A model generated the notes under the pieces. That model was given only the letters and a program-made list of their open reading frames with translations, was not told the origin of the DNA and made no database searches. A stretch of 51,624 bases of DNA from Bradyrhizobium jicamae (GTDB taxonomy: Bacteria > Pseudomonadota > Alphaproteobacteria > Rhizobiales > Xanthobacteraceae), in assembly GCF_018130215.1 (NCBI RefSeq), contig NZ_JAFCKQ010000058.1, forward strand, positions 1-51,624, read 5' to 3'. This document shows, one piece after another, positions 10,003-18,212 of the stretch (positions within the stretch are counted from its first letter, which is position 1; each line of letters begins with the position of its first letter). The translations under genes and the position numbers were made by a program.

Positions 10003-10082
10003 AGCGCGACGCGATCGTCATCGCGCTTCAGCTTCTGGTTTGAGCATGATCGTTTCGGAAGCCAACGGATCATGCTTTCGAG
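10001..10082. repeat. Intergenic palindromic element, second copy
   Basis: GAAGCGCGA (10001-10009) and TCGCGCTTC (10021-10029) form a 9-bp inverted repeat starting at the permease stop codon. It is followed by GTTTGAGCATGATCG and GGATCATGC. These motifs are the reverse orientation of those at 1719-1873. Lying between permease and binding-protein genes, the hairpin could reduce or stabilise transcripts in the operon. Confidence 0.6.
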
Positions 10083-10174
10083 AGACCCTCCTGGAGGGCA
10101 ACGAACATGTTGCCTATCCGCCTCCCGGAGCCACAGATTTCCAAAGGATAGGCACAAGAAGCGTGGAGGGAAGC

Positions 10175-11107
10175 ATGAGGAAGTTTCTTCTGGCCGGAAT
10201 CGCTGTCGCGATGATGGCGACGCCCGCATTCGCGGCGAACTACAAATTCGTTATCGTGCCCAAGGCCATGAACAATCCGTTCTTCGACTTCGCGCGCGAC
10301 GGCTGTGAGAAGCGCGCCAAGGAGCTCGGCAACGTCGAATGCGTCTACAAAGGTCCCGTCGAGCATGAGCCGGCGACGCAGGCGCAAATCATACAGGACT
10401 TCGTGACGCAGAAAGTAGATGGCCTTGCGATCTCGGTCGCCGACGTTGCGGCGATGACCAAATCGATCGAGGCGGCGACCGCGGCCGGCATTCCCGTCAT
10501 CACCTTCGATGCCGATGCGCCGGGTTCGAAGCGGATCGCCTATATCGGCACCAACAACAAGGAATTCGGCCTCGCACTCGGCAAGCAGCTACTGCAACTT
10601 CGGCCGGAAGGCGGCAAATACGCGATGGTCTCGGGTGGTCCCGGCGCTGAGAATCTCGCCGAACGCGTCAACGGCGTCCGTGAAGCGCTCAAGGGCTCGA
10701 AGTGGACCGAAGTCGGAGGATCGCCGACCTTCTGCAACGACGATCCGGCGCTAGCGATCCAGCAGATGACCGATCTGCAGACCGCAACTCCGGACCTCGC
10801 CGCAATTATCCCGGTCGGCGGCTGGCCGATGTTTGCGCCGGAAGGTTTCAAGGCGTTCGCCAGCAAGAAGAAGAGCGATATCGACTCCGGCAAGTTCACG
10901 CTGGTCGTGGCCGACACCCTCAGAATGCAGCTCGAGCTGCTGCGCGACGGCTATGCAAACGCCCTGGTCGGTCAGCGTCCGTTCGAGATGGGCGAGAAGG
11001 CGATGGATACGCTGCTTGCGATCAAGAAAGGCGAGAAGGTGCCGGAGATCGTCTACACCGGTCTTGACCTGGTGACGAAGGACAACGTTGCGAAGATGTT
11101 GAAGTAG
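10175..11107 (+). CDS. Sugar ABC transporter substrate-binding protein (FrcB-like)
   Basis: A 310-aa periplasmic binding protein with a clear Sec signal (MRKFLLAGIAVAMMATPAFA, cleavage after residue 22). The mature N-terminus is NYKFVIVPKAMNNPFFDFAR. Fold signatures are QDFVTQKVDGLAISVADV, PVITFDADAPGSKRIAYIG and QRPFEMGEKAMDTLL. NNPFF and DADAPGSKR are typical of ribose/fructose-type sugar binders. ATG 10175 has GTGGAGGG upstream; the longer in-frame reading through the repeat is rejected. It is third in an ATPase-permease-SBP operon, a less common order. Confidence 0.92.
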   Translation: MRKFLLAGIAVAMMATPAFAANYKFVIVPKAMNNPFFDFARDGCEKRAKELGNVECVYKGPVEHEPATQAQIIQDFVTQKVDGLAISVADVAAMTKSIEAATAAGIPVITFDADAPGSKRIAYIGTNNKEFGLALGKQLLQLRPEGGKYAMVSGGPGAENLAERVNGVREALKGSKWTEVGGSPTFCNDDPALAIQQMTDLQTATPDLAAIIPVGGWPMFAPEGFKAFASKKKSDIDSGKFTLVVADTLRMQLELLRDGYANALVGQRPFEMGEKAMDTLLAIKKGEKVPEIVYTGLDLVTKDNVAKMLK

Positions 11108-11123
11108 GGGCGTTCGCAAAGTC

Positions 11124-11157
11124 CCGGCGGCCTCTCCCGTTGCGGAGAGGCCGCCGG
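11124..11157 (+). terminator. Strong GC hairpin after binding-protein gene
   Basis: CCGGCGGCCTCTCC (11124-11137) pairs perfectly with GGAGAGGCCGCCGG (11144-11157) through a 6-base loop, 17 bases after the stop at 11107. No U tract follows, so it may act with Rho or as a 3' stabiliser. It marks the boundary between the sugar and purine modules. Confidence 0.75.
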
Positions 11158-11254
11158 CCAACGGCGCCGCCGATGCAGGACCGGGGGGTGTTCGGCCGGT
11201 CTTTGACAGGCGCAAGCAAGGAGGCTAGCGGTAGATTGGCTTGGGATAGGGCTG

Positions 11255-12139
11255 ATGACGATCACGCTAACCGACCTGAACAGCGCAGGCCGCGACGAGT
11301 TCGTCGCCGCGCTCGGCAATATCTTCGAACATTCGCCGTGGATCGCGGAGCAGGTGGCGATGGGGCGGCCGTTCGCAGGCGTCACCCAGTTGTTTTCTGC
11401 GATGAAGGGTGCAATCGAGCGGGCGCCCGTCGAGTTGCGGTTGGCCCTGATCAAGGCGCATCCCGATCTTGCCGACAAGGCCCAGCGGGCCGCCGGCCTG
11501 ACCGCAGAGTCGGATTCCGAGCAGACCAGCGTCGGGCTGGATCGACTGTCGGACGCCGAATATGAAGCGTTCGAGCGCTTCAACAACGCCTATCGCTCGA
11601 AGTTCGGTTTCCCCTATATCGTCTGCGCGCGTCGTCACACCAGGGATTCCATCCTGCGCGATTTCGAGCGACGGTTGCCGAACGATCCGGCGGCCGAAAC
11701 ACAACGATCGCTCGAGGAGATTTGCCGGATCGCGGCGCTTCGGCTCGATCAGCTGGTCGCCGCGGACGACAGGCTGCCGGTGCACGGTCGGCTCTCGACC
11801 CATGTGCTGGATACCCACAGCGGCATGCCGGCGGCAGGGATCGCGGTGGAACTGATCGAGCTTGCCGATCTCGGCGCGAGCCGCGTGGTCGCGCGCACCA
11901 CCACGAACTCGGACGGTCGTACCGATCAGCCCCTGATCGGCGGCCGCCCGGTGCCGTCAGGCAAATATGAGCTGACGTTCGGCGTTGGCGTCTACTTTGC
12001 GATGCGCGGGGTGGCGCAGTCGGATCCGCCGTTCCTGGATCGCATTCCATTGCGCTTTTCCGTCAGCGAGCCCGAGGGACATCTCCACGTCCCACTGCTG
12101 GTGACGCCGTGGAGCTATGCGACCTATCGCGGCAGCTAG
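11255..12139 (+). CDS. uraD-uraH: Fused OHCU decarboxylase / 5-hydroxyisourate hydrolase
   Basis: A 294-aa bifunctional protein for the two steps after urate oxidase. Residues 1 to about 167 are a UraD domain that decarboxylates 2-oxo-4-hydroxy-4-carboxy-5-ureidoimidazoline to S-allantoin (KAHPDLADKA with His69, and NNAYRSKFGFPYIV). Residues about 175-294 are a transthyretin-like UraH domain that hydrolyses 5-hydroxyisourate, with LSTHVLDTHSG (His183), DGRTDQPL (Arg222), GHLHVPLL (His278) and the hallmark C-terminal YRGS. In the chemistry the UraH step comes first. Separate genes are commoner in bacteria; the same domain order occurs in plant allantoin synthase. It lies directly upstream of urate oxidase. 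Confidence 0.95.
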   Translation: MTITLTDLNSAGRDEFVAALGNIFEHSPWIAEQVAMGRPFAGVTQLFSAMKGAIERAPVELRLALIKAHPDLADKAQRAAGLTAESDSEQTSVGLDRLSDAEYEAFERFNNAYRSKFGFPYIVCARRHTRDSILRDFERRLPNDPAAETQRSLEEICRIAALRLDQLVAADDRLPVHGRLSTHVLDTHSGMPAAGIAVELIELADLGASRVVARTTTNSDGRTDQPLIGGRPVPSGKYELTFGVGVYFAMRGVAQSDPPFLDRIPLRFSVSEPEGHLHVPLLVTPWSYATYRGS

Positions 12140-12279
12140 CCGTCGGGTGTTCCGGCTCGCATGATGCGGCGGTGACCGAGCCTGCCCACAGGCTTGCCGG
12201 TGGCACGAACGTTGCTCAATATCGGCCGGAACACCGCGGGATTCCCCACGCAATCGCCCGCCAGGCTGGAGGCTTCGAG

Positions 12280-13122
12280 ATGCCGTTGATCAAGAACCGG
12301 TACGGAAAGGGCGGCGTCCGCGTGATGAGGATCCATCGCGACGGCGATCGGCAAGAGGTCAGCCAACTCGATATCAAGGCGATGGTCGAGGGCGATTTTG
12401 CCCGTACCTACACCCATGGCGACAATGCGACCACGGTGTCGACCGACACCATCAAGAACGTCGTCAACGTCGTGGCGCGGGAGAATACCGGCCTGTGCGC
12501 CGAGGAATTCTGCCAGGTGCTGGCGAACAAGTACCTCGAAACCTATCCACAGATCTCGTCCGTCGCCATCACCTCCCACGAGACGAAATGGAGCCGGCTG
12601 AGCTTCCACGGCAAGCCGCATCCGCACAGCTTCGTGCTCGATGCGAACGGCAAGCCGACGGTCGAGGTGTCGATGACACGTGGCGGCGCATCAACCCTGG
12701 TGTCGGGTATCGACGGATTTGCCTTCATGAAGTCGACCCAGTCGGGCTGGGAGAACTACGTCAAGGACCGCTACACGACGATCCCGCCGACGGCCGACCG
12801 CATCTGCGCGACCAGCATGGTGGCGTCCTGGGTGTGGTCGGGAAAGCCCGGGAGCTATCCGGCGACAAACGGAAGGATTCTCGACACGGTGCTGGAAGTG
12901 TTTTCGACCACCTACAGCAAGAGCGTGCAGGACAGCCTCTACCGCATGGGCGAGGCGGCGCTGGCGGCGGTGCCGGAGATTTCCGAGATCAGCATGGCCT
13001 GCCCGAACATGCACTTCATTCCGATGAACCTGTCGGCGTTCGGGCTGGATAACAACAATGACGTGTTCCTGCCGACGGACGAGCCGCACGGCCAGATCGA
13101 GTGCACGGTGGGGCGGGGTTAG
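12280..13122 (+). CDS. pucL: Urate oxidase (uricase)
   Basis: A cofactor-free urate oxidase (280 aa) converting urate to 5-hydroxyisourate and hydrogen peroxide. The fold is a tandem of two T-fold repeats. Visible active-site elements are Lys10 in KNRYGKGG, Thr55-Asp56 in VSTDTIKN, the Phe/Arg region LVSGIDGFAFMKSTQSGW, and the conserved His in CPNMHFIPMNLS near 245. ATG 12280 follows GGAGG. The longer frame from 12109 overlaps the upstream gene and is rejected. The product feeds the fused UraD-UraH encoded 140 bases upstream. Its stop codon overlaps that of the molybdenum hydroxylase on the other strand (TTAG at 13119-13122). Confidence 0.95.
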   Translation: MPLIKNRYGKGGVRVMRIHRDGDRQEVSQLDIKAMVEGDFARTYTHGDNATTVSTDTIKNVVNVVARENTGLCAEEFCQVLANKYLETYPQISSVAITSHETKWSRLSFHGKPHPHSFVLDANGKPTVEVSMTRGGASTLVSGIDGFAFMKSTQSGWENYVKDRYTTIPPTADRICATSMVASWVWSGKPGSYPATNGRILDTVLEVFSTTYSKSVQDSLYRMGEAALAAVPEISEISMACPNMHFIPMNLSAFGLDNNNDVFLPTDEPHGQIECTVGRG

Positions 13123-15857
13123 GCAGGATCCTGCTCTCCGCGGAACTTCTTCAGCAGCGCCGGAAACAGCCGGTCCGGCTTGAAGGGCGTGTCGGTGAAG
13201 CGGATGCCGGTGGCGTCCGCGATCGCATTGCCGAGCGCAGCGGCGACCGGAGTGTAGGGGCTTTCGCTCATCGACTTCGCGCCCATCGGCCCGACGGCGT
13301 CCGTGGTGTCGGCGAAGTAGACCTCGGTTCGGGGGACGTCGGCAAAAGACGGCAGGTGATAGTCGCGGAACTTTGCGTTGATCACGCGGCCGTTGTCGTC
13401 GATCACCATTTCCTCGTAGAGCGCGGCACCGAGAGACTGCGCGACACCCCCCTCGACCTGACCGCGGCATTGCATGGGATTGGCGACCCGGCCGGCGTCG
13501 GCGGCCTGCACGCTCTTCAGGATTCTTGTTTCGCCGGTGCCCTTGTTCACCGCGACCCGAAACCCATGCACGTTGAAGGCAACCGAGCGCGGCGTTCCGT
13601 CGGAGGTGCCGCTGGCCTCCAATGTACGGCCGCTGCCGATTGCCGCGCCGGCGAGTTCGGCATAGGAGAGGCGCCGTTTGCCGCACACAACATGCTCGTC
13701 TTCGAGCAGGCAGGCGGAGGGATCGACGTCGGTGATATGAGAGGCCAGGGCCCGCAGGTCGCGCGCCAGCTTCTCCGCTGCCGCCTGCGTCGCACGTCCG
13801 GCCACGAAGGTACCGGTGCTACCGTAGGCGCCGGTGTCGTGGCCGCCATGCACGGTGTCGGATTGCCTGAGATGGACCCGGTCGACCGAGGCCGCAAGCA
13901 CCGTGGCGGCGATCTGGCGATGCACCGTGCTGGTGCCGTTGCCGAACTCGGCGGTACCGACCGTGAGCTCGACGCTGCCATCGGCGCGAAGCGCGATCTT
14001 GCAGTCCGCGATATGACCCGCCGGCGGCACCGTGTCGATCATTGCCAGAGCGCTGCCGTTGCCGATCAGCCAGTCGGCGGAGAGCTCAGGCCTGGTCGCA
14101 TCGGCTGCCATCGCGCGCTCGACGAGATCGAGACATTGGTCGAGCCCATAGGATCCGTACATCACGTCGTGATACGCGGAGCCCGGCGGGGCGAGCATGG
14201 GATCTCCGGGTTTCACGACGTTTCGCCGACGCATCTCGAACGGCGAAAGGTCGAGTTGCCTTGCGAGCTCGTCGATCGCCGCCTCCACCGCAATCACGGT
14301 CTGCGGCAGGCCATAGCCGCGAAAGGCGCCGGCAGGCACCGTATTGGTGTAGCAGGCGACGGCATCGACCTTCTTGTTGGGGCAGTTGTACACGCTGATG
14401 CTTTCGCTCACCGCGTGGAACAGCACCGGGCCGGCATGATTGCCATAAGCACCGGTGTTGGAGATCACGTCGAGCTGAAGCGCGGTCAGCTTGCCATCCT
14501 CGTCGGCTCCGGCCTTGATCGTCACGCGCATCGGGTGTCGCGTGGAGGTCGCGACGAACTGCTCCTCGCGGGTCAGCTCAAGCGCCACGGGCCTGCCGGT
14601 CCGCAATGCAGCGAGTGCCAGGATATCCTCGACCAGCATCTCCTGCTTGCCGCCAAAGCCACCGCCGACGCGTTCGCAGAACACGCGAACCTTGTCCGGC
14701 GGCAGTTGAAACAGGTCTGCCAGCGTTCGCCGGGTCAGGAACGGGACCTGGGTGCTGGAACGGACATTGAGGACATCAGACCCATCCAGCCAGGCCAGTC
14801 CACCATGGGTCTCGAGCGCGGCGTGCTGCAGCCGCTGCGCGGTGAAGGTGCCTTCGTAGGAAACGGCGGATCGGGCCAGGGCGCGCGCGACATCGCCATA
14901 TTCGCCATGCGTTTCGGCGGCGACATTGCGCGCAGCGTTGGCGATGCGATGTGCCGGCGTCTTGTCACCATGGATGATCGGGGCGCCATCGGCCATCGCC
15001 GCCTCGGGATCGAACACGGCCGGAAGCAATTCGTAGTGGACCTTGAGCTTGCGGCAAGCGTCCTCTGCCGCCCCCTCGGTATCCGCGACCACGGCCGCGA
15101 CCTTCTGGCCGACGAAGCGGACGACGTCGTCGAGGATTCGGGTATCGTCGGGATCCATCCAATCCCGTTCGTGCCGGGCTGTCGAGAACAGGCGGTCGGG
15201 TGCATCGTCATGCGTCAGCACCGCGTGCACGCCTGGAACCGCCAGCGCCGCCGTCTTGTCGATCGCGACGATGCGCGCGTGCGGATGCGGCGAGCGCAGC
15301 AGCTTGATATGCAGGAGGCCCTCGATCGCGGTGTCGAACGTGAACCGCGCAGCGCCTCGCACGACAAGCGGGCCTGCGGGTGCGCCCAGGCTGCGGCCAA
15401 AGGCCGGTCCTGTCGGAACAGCTTCGATGTTTATCTTGCCGTCGAGCGCATCCTCGATCGATCGGTACCCGGTGCATCGACAGATATTGCCCTTCAGTGA
15501 AGCGCCGAGGTCCTGCCGCTGGGCCTGGTTCAGCGAAGCGCAGGTCAGAATCATGCCGGCGGTGCAAAAGCCGCACTGAAAACCTTGTGCATCCACGAAC
15601 GCCTGTTGCAGTGGATGGATGCCGCCATCGGGCGCCAGCCCTTCGATCGTGGTGACTGCGTGGCCATCGGCCCGAAAAGCCGGAATCAGGCAGCTATGAA
15701 CCGGCTCGCCATCGAGCAGGACCGTGCAGGCGCCGCAGTCGCCGGCGTCGCAGCCCTTCTTGACCCCGAAATGGCCTGTTTCACGCAGGAACGTGCGCAG
15801 GCACTGTCCGGCGCGTGGCCTGTCCGTGAATGCCTTGCCATTGATCACGATCGTCAT
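13119..15857 (-). CDS. Xanthine dehydrogenase-family protein: 2Fe-2S plus molybdopterin domains fused
   Basis: A 912-aa molybdenum hydroxylase. Residues 1-75 form a plant-type ferredoxin domain (Cys36, 41, 44, 56) and 80-150 a second [2Fe-2S] domain (Cys95, 98, 126, 128). The rest is the Mo-pterin domain with GGGFGGKQE, AFRGYG and a late SES Glu as probable base. The usual bacterial XdhA carries 2Fe-2S with FAD. Here 2Fe-2S is joined to the Mo domain, the arrangement of Desulfovibrio aldehyde oxidoreductase, and FAD is on the neighbouring gene. Purine context supports hypoxanthine/xanthine to urate, but GGKQ rather than GGKE at the purine-contact position leaves the substrate open. Its start overlaps the FAD gene stop (ATGA). 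Confidence 0.92.
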   Translation of the reverse strand: MTIVINGKAFTDRPRAGQCLRTFLRETGHFGVKKGCDAGDCGACTVLLDGEPVHSCLIPAFRADGHAVTTIEGLAPDGGIHPLQQAFVDAQGFQCGFCTAGMILTCASLNQAQRQDLGASLKGNICRCTGYRSIEDALDGKINIEAVPTGPAFGRSLGAPAGPLVVRGAARFTFDTAIEGLLHIKLLRSPHPHARIVAIDKTAALAVPGVHAVLTHDDAPDRLFSTARHERDWMDPDDTRILDDVVRFVGQKVAAVVADTEGAAEDACRKLKVHYELLPAVFDPEAAMADGAPIIHGDKTPAHRIANAARNVAAETHGEYGDVARALARSAVSYEGTFTAQRLQHAALETHGGLAWLDGSDVLNVRSSTQVPFLTRRTLADLFQLPPDKVRVFCERVGGGFGGKQEMLVEDILALAALRTGRPVALELTREEQFVATSTRHPMRVTIKAGADEDGKLTALQLDVISNTGAYGNHAGPVLFHAVSESISVYNCPNKKVDAVACYTNTVPAGAFRGYGLPQTVIAVEAAIDELARQLDLSPFEMRRRNVVKPGDPMLAPPGSAYHDVMYGSYGLDQCLDLVERAMAADATRPELSADWLIGNGSALAMIDTVPPAGHIADCKIALRADGSVELTVGTAEFGNGTSTVHRQIAATVLAASVDRVHLRQSDTVHGGHDTGAYGSTGTFVAGRATQAAAEKLARDLRALASHITDVDPSACLLEDEHVVCGKRRLSYAELAGAAIGSGRTLEASGTSDGTPRSVAFNVHGFRVAVNKGTGETRILKSVQAADAGRVANPMQCRGQVEGGVAQSLGAALYEEMVIDDNGRVINAKFRDYHLPSFADVPRTEVYFADTTDAVGPMGAKSMSESPYTPVAAALGNAIADATGIRFTDTPFKPDRLFPALLKKFRGEQDPA

Positions 15858-16675
15858 GGCCGCACCTGCAATTCACGGCGGATTTCCTCTGCGAGCCGCA
15901 GCGTCATGTGCCTGCGCCACAATGGCTTGCCGTGGACATCGGTGTGGTAAAGCGTGTCGGGGATGCCCTGCGATATCGCCTGTCGAAGCTCATCGGCGGC
16001 GGGCAGCGCGGAAAATGCCAATTGGACGGGACGGACGGTCGAGGCTGTGACGGTCAGCTCAAAGCCGCCGTCACCAGCCAGGCTTCCGATCAGCAGCCCA
16101 GCCGAGCGGCCGACCGGCGTCAGCGAGATCTGGCGGAACGCCGATCGACGTTTCAGCGCTGCGAGCGGAATGTCGATCTGCCGTAGCAGGTCGCCGGGCT
16201 GCAGCACGTTCCGTTGATTGCCGGTCACGAAATCCACCACCGGTATCGTGCGTTCGCCGCCATTGACCTGCCAGATCGTGCAGATACCGTTGAGCGCTGC
16301 GGTCAGCGAGATCATCGGCCCGGCCGGCAGAGACATGCAGAGGTTGCCGCCGATGGTTGCGGTCTTCCAGATCTTGAAGGAGGCAAGAAAGGCGCGGCAG
16401 CATCGATTGACCAGCTGCGCGGCGATCCAATCAGGAGGACACTGGAGGCCGTCGAGTTGCGCAACCGTGCATGTCGCGGCGATCGAAAGCCCGGCATCGT
16501 CGATCGCCAATGCCGGCCAGTTCAGATCAGTGAGATCAATCAGCCGCGTCAAGTCGACCTGCGGCTCGGAGAACAACCACGTCCCGCCCGCGAGCCAGGC
16601 ATCGCCTGCCATCCAGGCGGGTAGTTCATCACGTGCCCTCGGTCGGACAATTTCGGTGATGGTGTTCAGGTCCAT
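15854..16675 (-). CDS. Xanthine dehydrogenase-family FAD-binding subunit
   Basis: A 273-aa FAD subunit of a molybdenum hydroxylase. It has an N-terminal FAD_binding_5 region (AGGTWLFSEPQVDL and ATIGGNLCMSLPAGP near 113-127, the FAD phosphate loop) and a C-terminal CO_dh_flav_C region (FRQISLTPVGRSAG). It would pass electrons from the Fe-S clusters of the fused partner encoded downstream to NAD+. ATG 16675 is chosen; ATG 16705 adds 10 residues and neither has a strong ribosome site. It is first in a two-gene operon, divergent from 8-oxoguanine deaminase. No XdhC maturation gene is in the window. Confidence 0.9.
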   Translation of the reverse strand: MDLNTITEIVRPRARDELPAWMAGDAWLAGGTWLFSEPQVDLTRLIDLTDLNWPALAIDDAGLSIAATCTVAQLDGLQCPPDWIAAQLVNRCCRAFLASFKIWKTATIGGNLCMSLPAGPMISLTAALNGICTIWQVNGGERTIPVVDFVTGNQRNVLQPGDLLRQIDIPLAALKRRSAFRQISLTPVGRSAGLLIGSLAGDGGFELTVTASTVRPVQLAFSALPAADELRQAISQGIPDTLYHTDVHGKPLWRRHMTLRLAEEIRRELQVRP

Positions 16676-16806
16676 TGATACATCTTCGCTTTCAAGAGGA
16701 TGCATCCTTGGCTATGAAATCCTGCGGGACCGGCGCCAGCTGTCGTGGCGGCCGGGACAGTCCTTGCAAGCCGACCAGGATGTAGTGGTTGCGGAGATCT
16801 GACGTC

Positions 16807-18156
16807 ATGGAGCAAATGCGGCCGATCTGGATCCGGGATCCTCTCGCCATACTCGCGGACGGCGCCGAGCGCGGAGCCGTTGTAAAGGACGGCAGGATCG
16901 TCGAACTGGTCGCACGCGGGCGCGAGCCGTCCACGCCAGATACCGTGGTCTTTGATGCGTCGGCACATGCTGTCCTGCCCGGCTTGATCAATACCCACCA
17001 TCATTTCTTCCAGACGCTGACGCGGGCGCTGCCGGCGGCGCTCGACCGTGAGCTGTTTCCCTGGCTGCGAGCGCTCTATCCGGTCTGGGCGAGGCTGGCA
17101 CCCGAATCGCTCGACCTTGCCGTAACCGTTGCGATGTCTGAACTGCTGCTGTCCGGTTGCACCACGACGACCGATCATCACTACGTGTTTCCAGCCGGGC
17201 TGGAAGATGCCGTTGACATCGAGGTGGCCGCCGCCCGGCGCCTCGGCATCCGCGTGTTGTTGACGCGCGGGTCGATGAATCGCTCGCAACGCGACGGCGG
17301 CCTGCCGCCGGACAGCGTGGTGCAGGACGAGGATACGATTCTTGCCGATAGCGAGCGCGTCATCGCGCGGCACCATGAGCGTGGCACTGAGGCCATGGTG
17401 CAGATCGCGCTCGCGCCATGCTCGCCGTTCTCGGTGACGACCTCGCTGATGACCAGGACCGCCGCGCTGGCCGAAAAGCTTGACGTTCGCCTCCATACAC
17501 ATCTGGCGGAAACCGAGGACGAGAACCGGTTCTGCCTCGAGATGCACAACTGCCGGCCGCTGGACTATCTGGAGCAGTGCGGCTGGCTGAATGGGCGCAC
17601 CTGGCTGGCACACGGCATCCATTTCAATGCCGATGAGATGAAGCGCCTCGGCCGCGCCAAGACGACGATCAGTCACTGCGCGTGCAGCAACCAGGTTCTT
17701 GCATCCGGCTGTTGTCCGGTCTGCGATATGGAGGAGGCCGGGGTTGGTATCGGGCTCGGCGTCGACGGTTCCGCGTCGAACGATGCGTCCAACCTGATGC
17801 AGGAGGTCCGCGCCGCGTTTCTCGTGCAGCGGGCGCGCTACGGCGTCACCCGCGTCGGTCACCGGGACGCGCTGCGCTGGGCGACAAAGGGCTCCGCTGC
17901 CTGTGTTGGTCGTCCCGAGCTCGGCGAAATCGCGGTCGGCAATGCGGCCGATCTTGCCCTGTTCAAGCTCGACGAACTGCGATTCTCGGGCCATGGCGAT
18001 CCGCTCGCGGCGTTGGTGCTGTGCGGCGCGCATCGTGCCGACAGGGTGATGGTTGGCGGCAAATGGGCCGTGATCGACGGCGCCATTCCCGGCCTCGATA
18101 TACCGGACCTGATCCGCCGCCACGGCGCTGCCGCGCGCGCTATGTCCGGGCGGTAG
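16807..18156 (+). CDS. 8-oxoguanine deaminase
   Basis: A cytoplasmic zinc amidohydrolase (449 aa) converting 8-oxoguanine to urate and ammonia. Motifs: LINTHHHFFQTLTRALP (metal His pair and the HFFQTLTR signature of this subgroup), HLAETEDENRFC, AHGIHF and GLGVDGSASND. The sequence around RALPAALDRELFPWLRALYPVW is close, from memory, to the Pseudomonas enzyme Pa0142. ATG 16807 has GGAG 9 bases upstream. Producing urate directly, it fits beside urate oxidase and the molybdenum hydroxylase. Guanine or isocytosine deamination are less likely alternatives. Confidence 0.92.
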   Translation: MEQMRPIWIRDPLAILADGAERGAVVKDGRIVELVARGREPSTPDTVVFDASAHAVLPGLINTHHHFFQTLTRALPAALDRELFPWLRALYPVWARLAPESLDLAVTVAMSELLLSGCTTTTDHHYVFPAGLEDAVDIEVAAARRLGIRVLLTRGSMNRSQRDGGLPPDSVVQDEDTILADSERVIARHHERGTEAMVQIALAPCSPFSVTTSLMTRTAALAEKLDVRLHTHLAETEDENRFCLEMHNCRPLDYLEQCGWLNGRTWLAHGIHFNADEMKRLGRAKTTISHCACSNQVLASGCCPVCDMEEAGVGIGLGVDGSASNDASNLMQEVRAAFLVQRARYGVTRVGHRDALRWATKGSAACVGRPELGEIAVGNAADLALFKLDELRFSGHGDPLAALVLCGAHRADRVMVGGKWAVIDGAIPGLDIPDLIRRHGAAARAMSGR

Positions 18157-18168
18157 GGGCCCATGCGG

Positions 18169-18194
18169 GGGCCTGGGCACCGCTGCCCAGGCCC
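18169..18194. terminator. Bidirectional terminator between convergent genes
   Basis: GGGCCTGGGCA (18169-18179) and TGCCCAGGCCC (18184-18194) form a perfect 11-bp stem with a 4-base loop. It is centred in the 56-base gap between the convergent deaminase and BMP binding-protein genes, the expected place for a shared terminator. Confidence 0.8.
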
Positions 18195-18212
18195 TCACTG
18201 TCTCGCCGGGAG

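Noticed and set aside
13101..15500. 799-codon open frame antisense to the molybdenum hydroxylase gene
   Set aside because: The minus-strand frame has complete 2Fe-2S and Mo-domain motifs. The plus-strand frame is His/Arg/Gly-rich with no domain and exists because of high GC at third positions.
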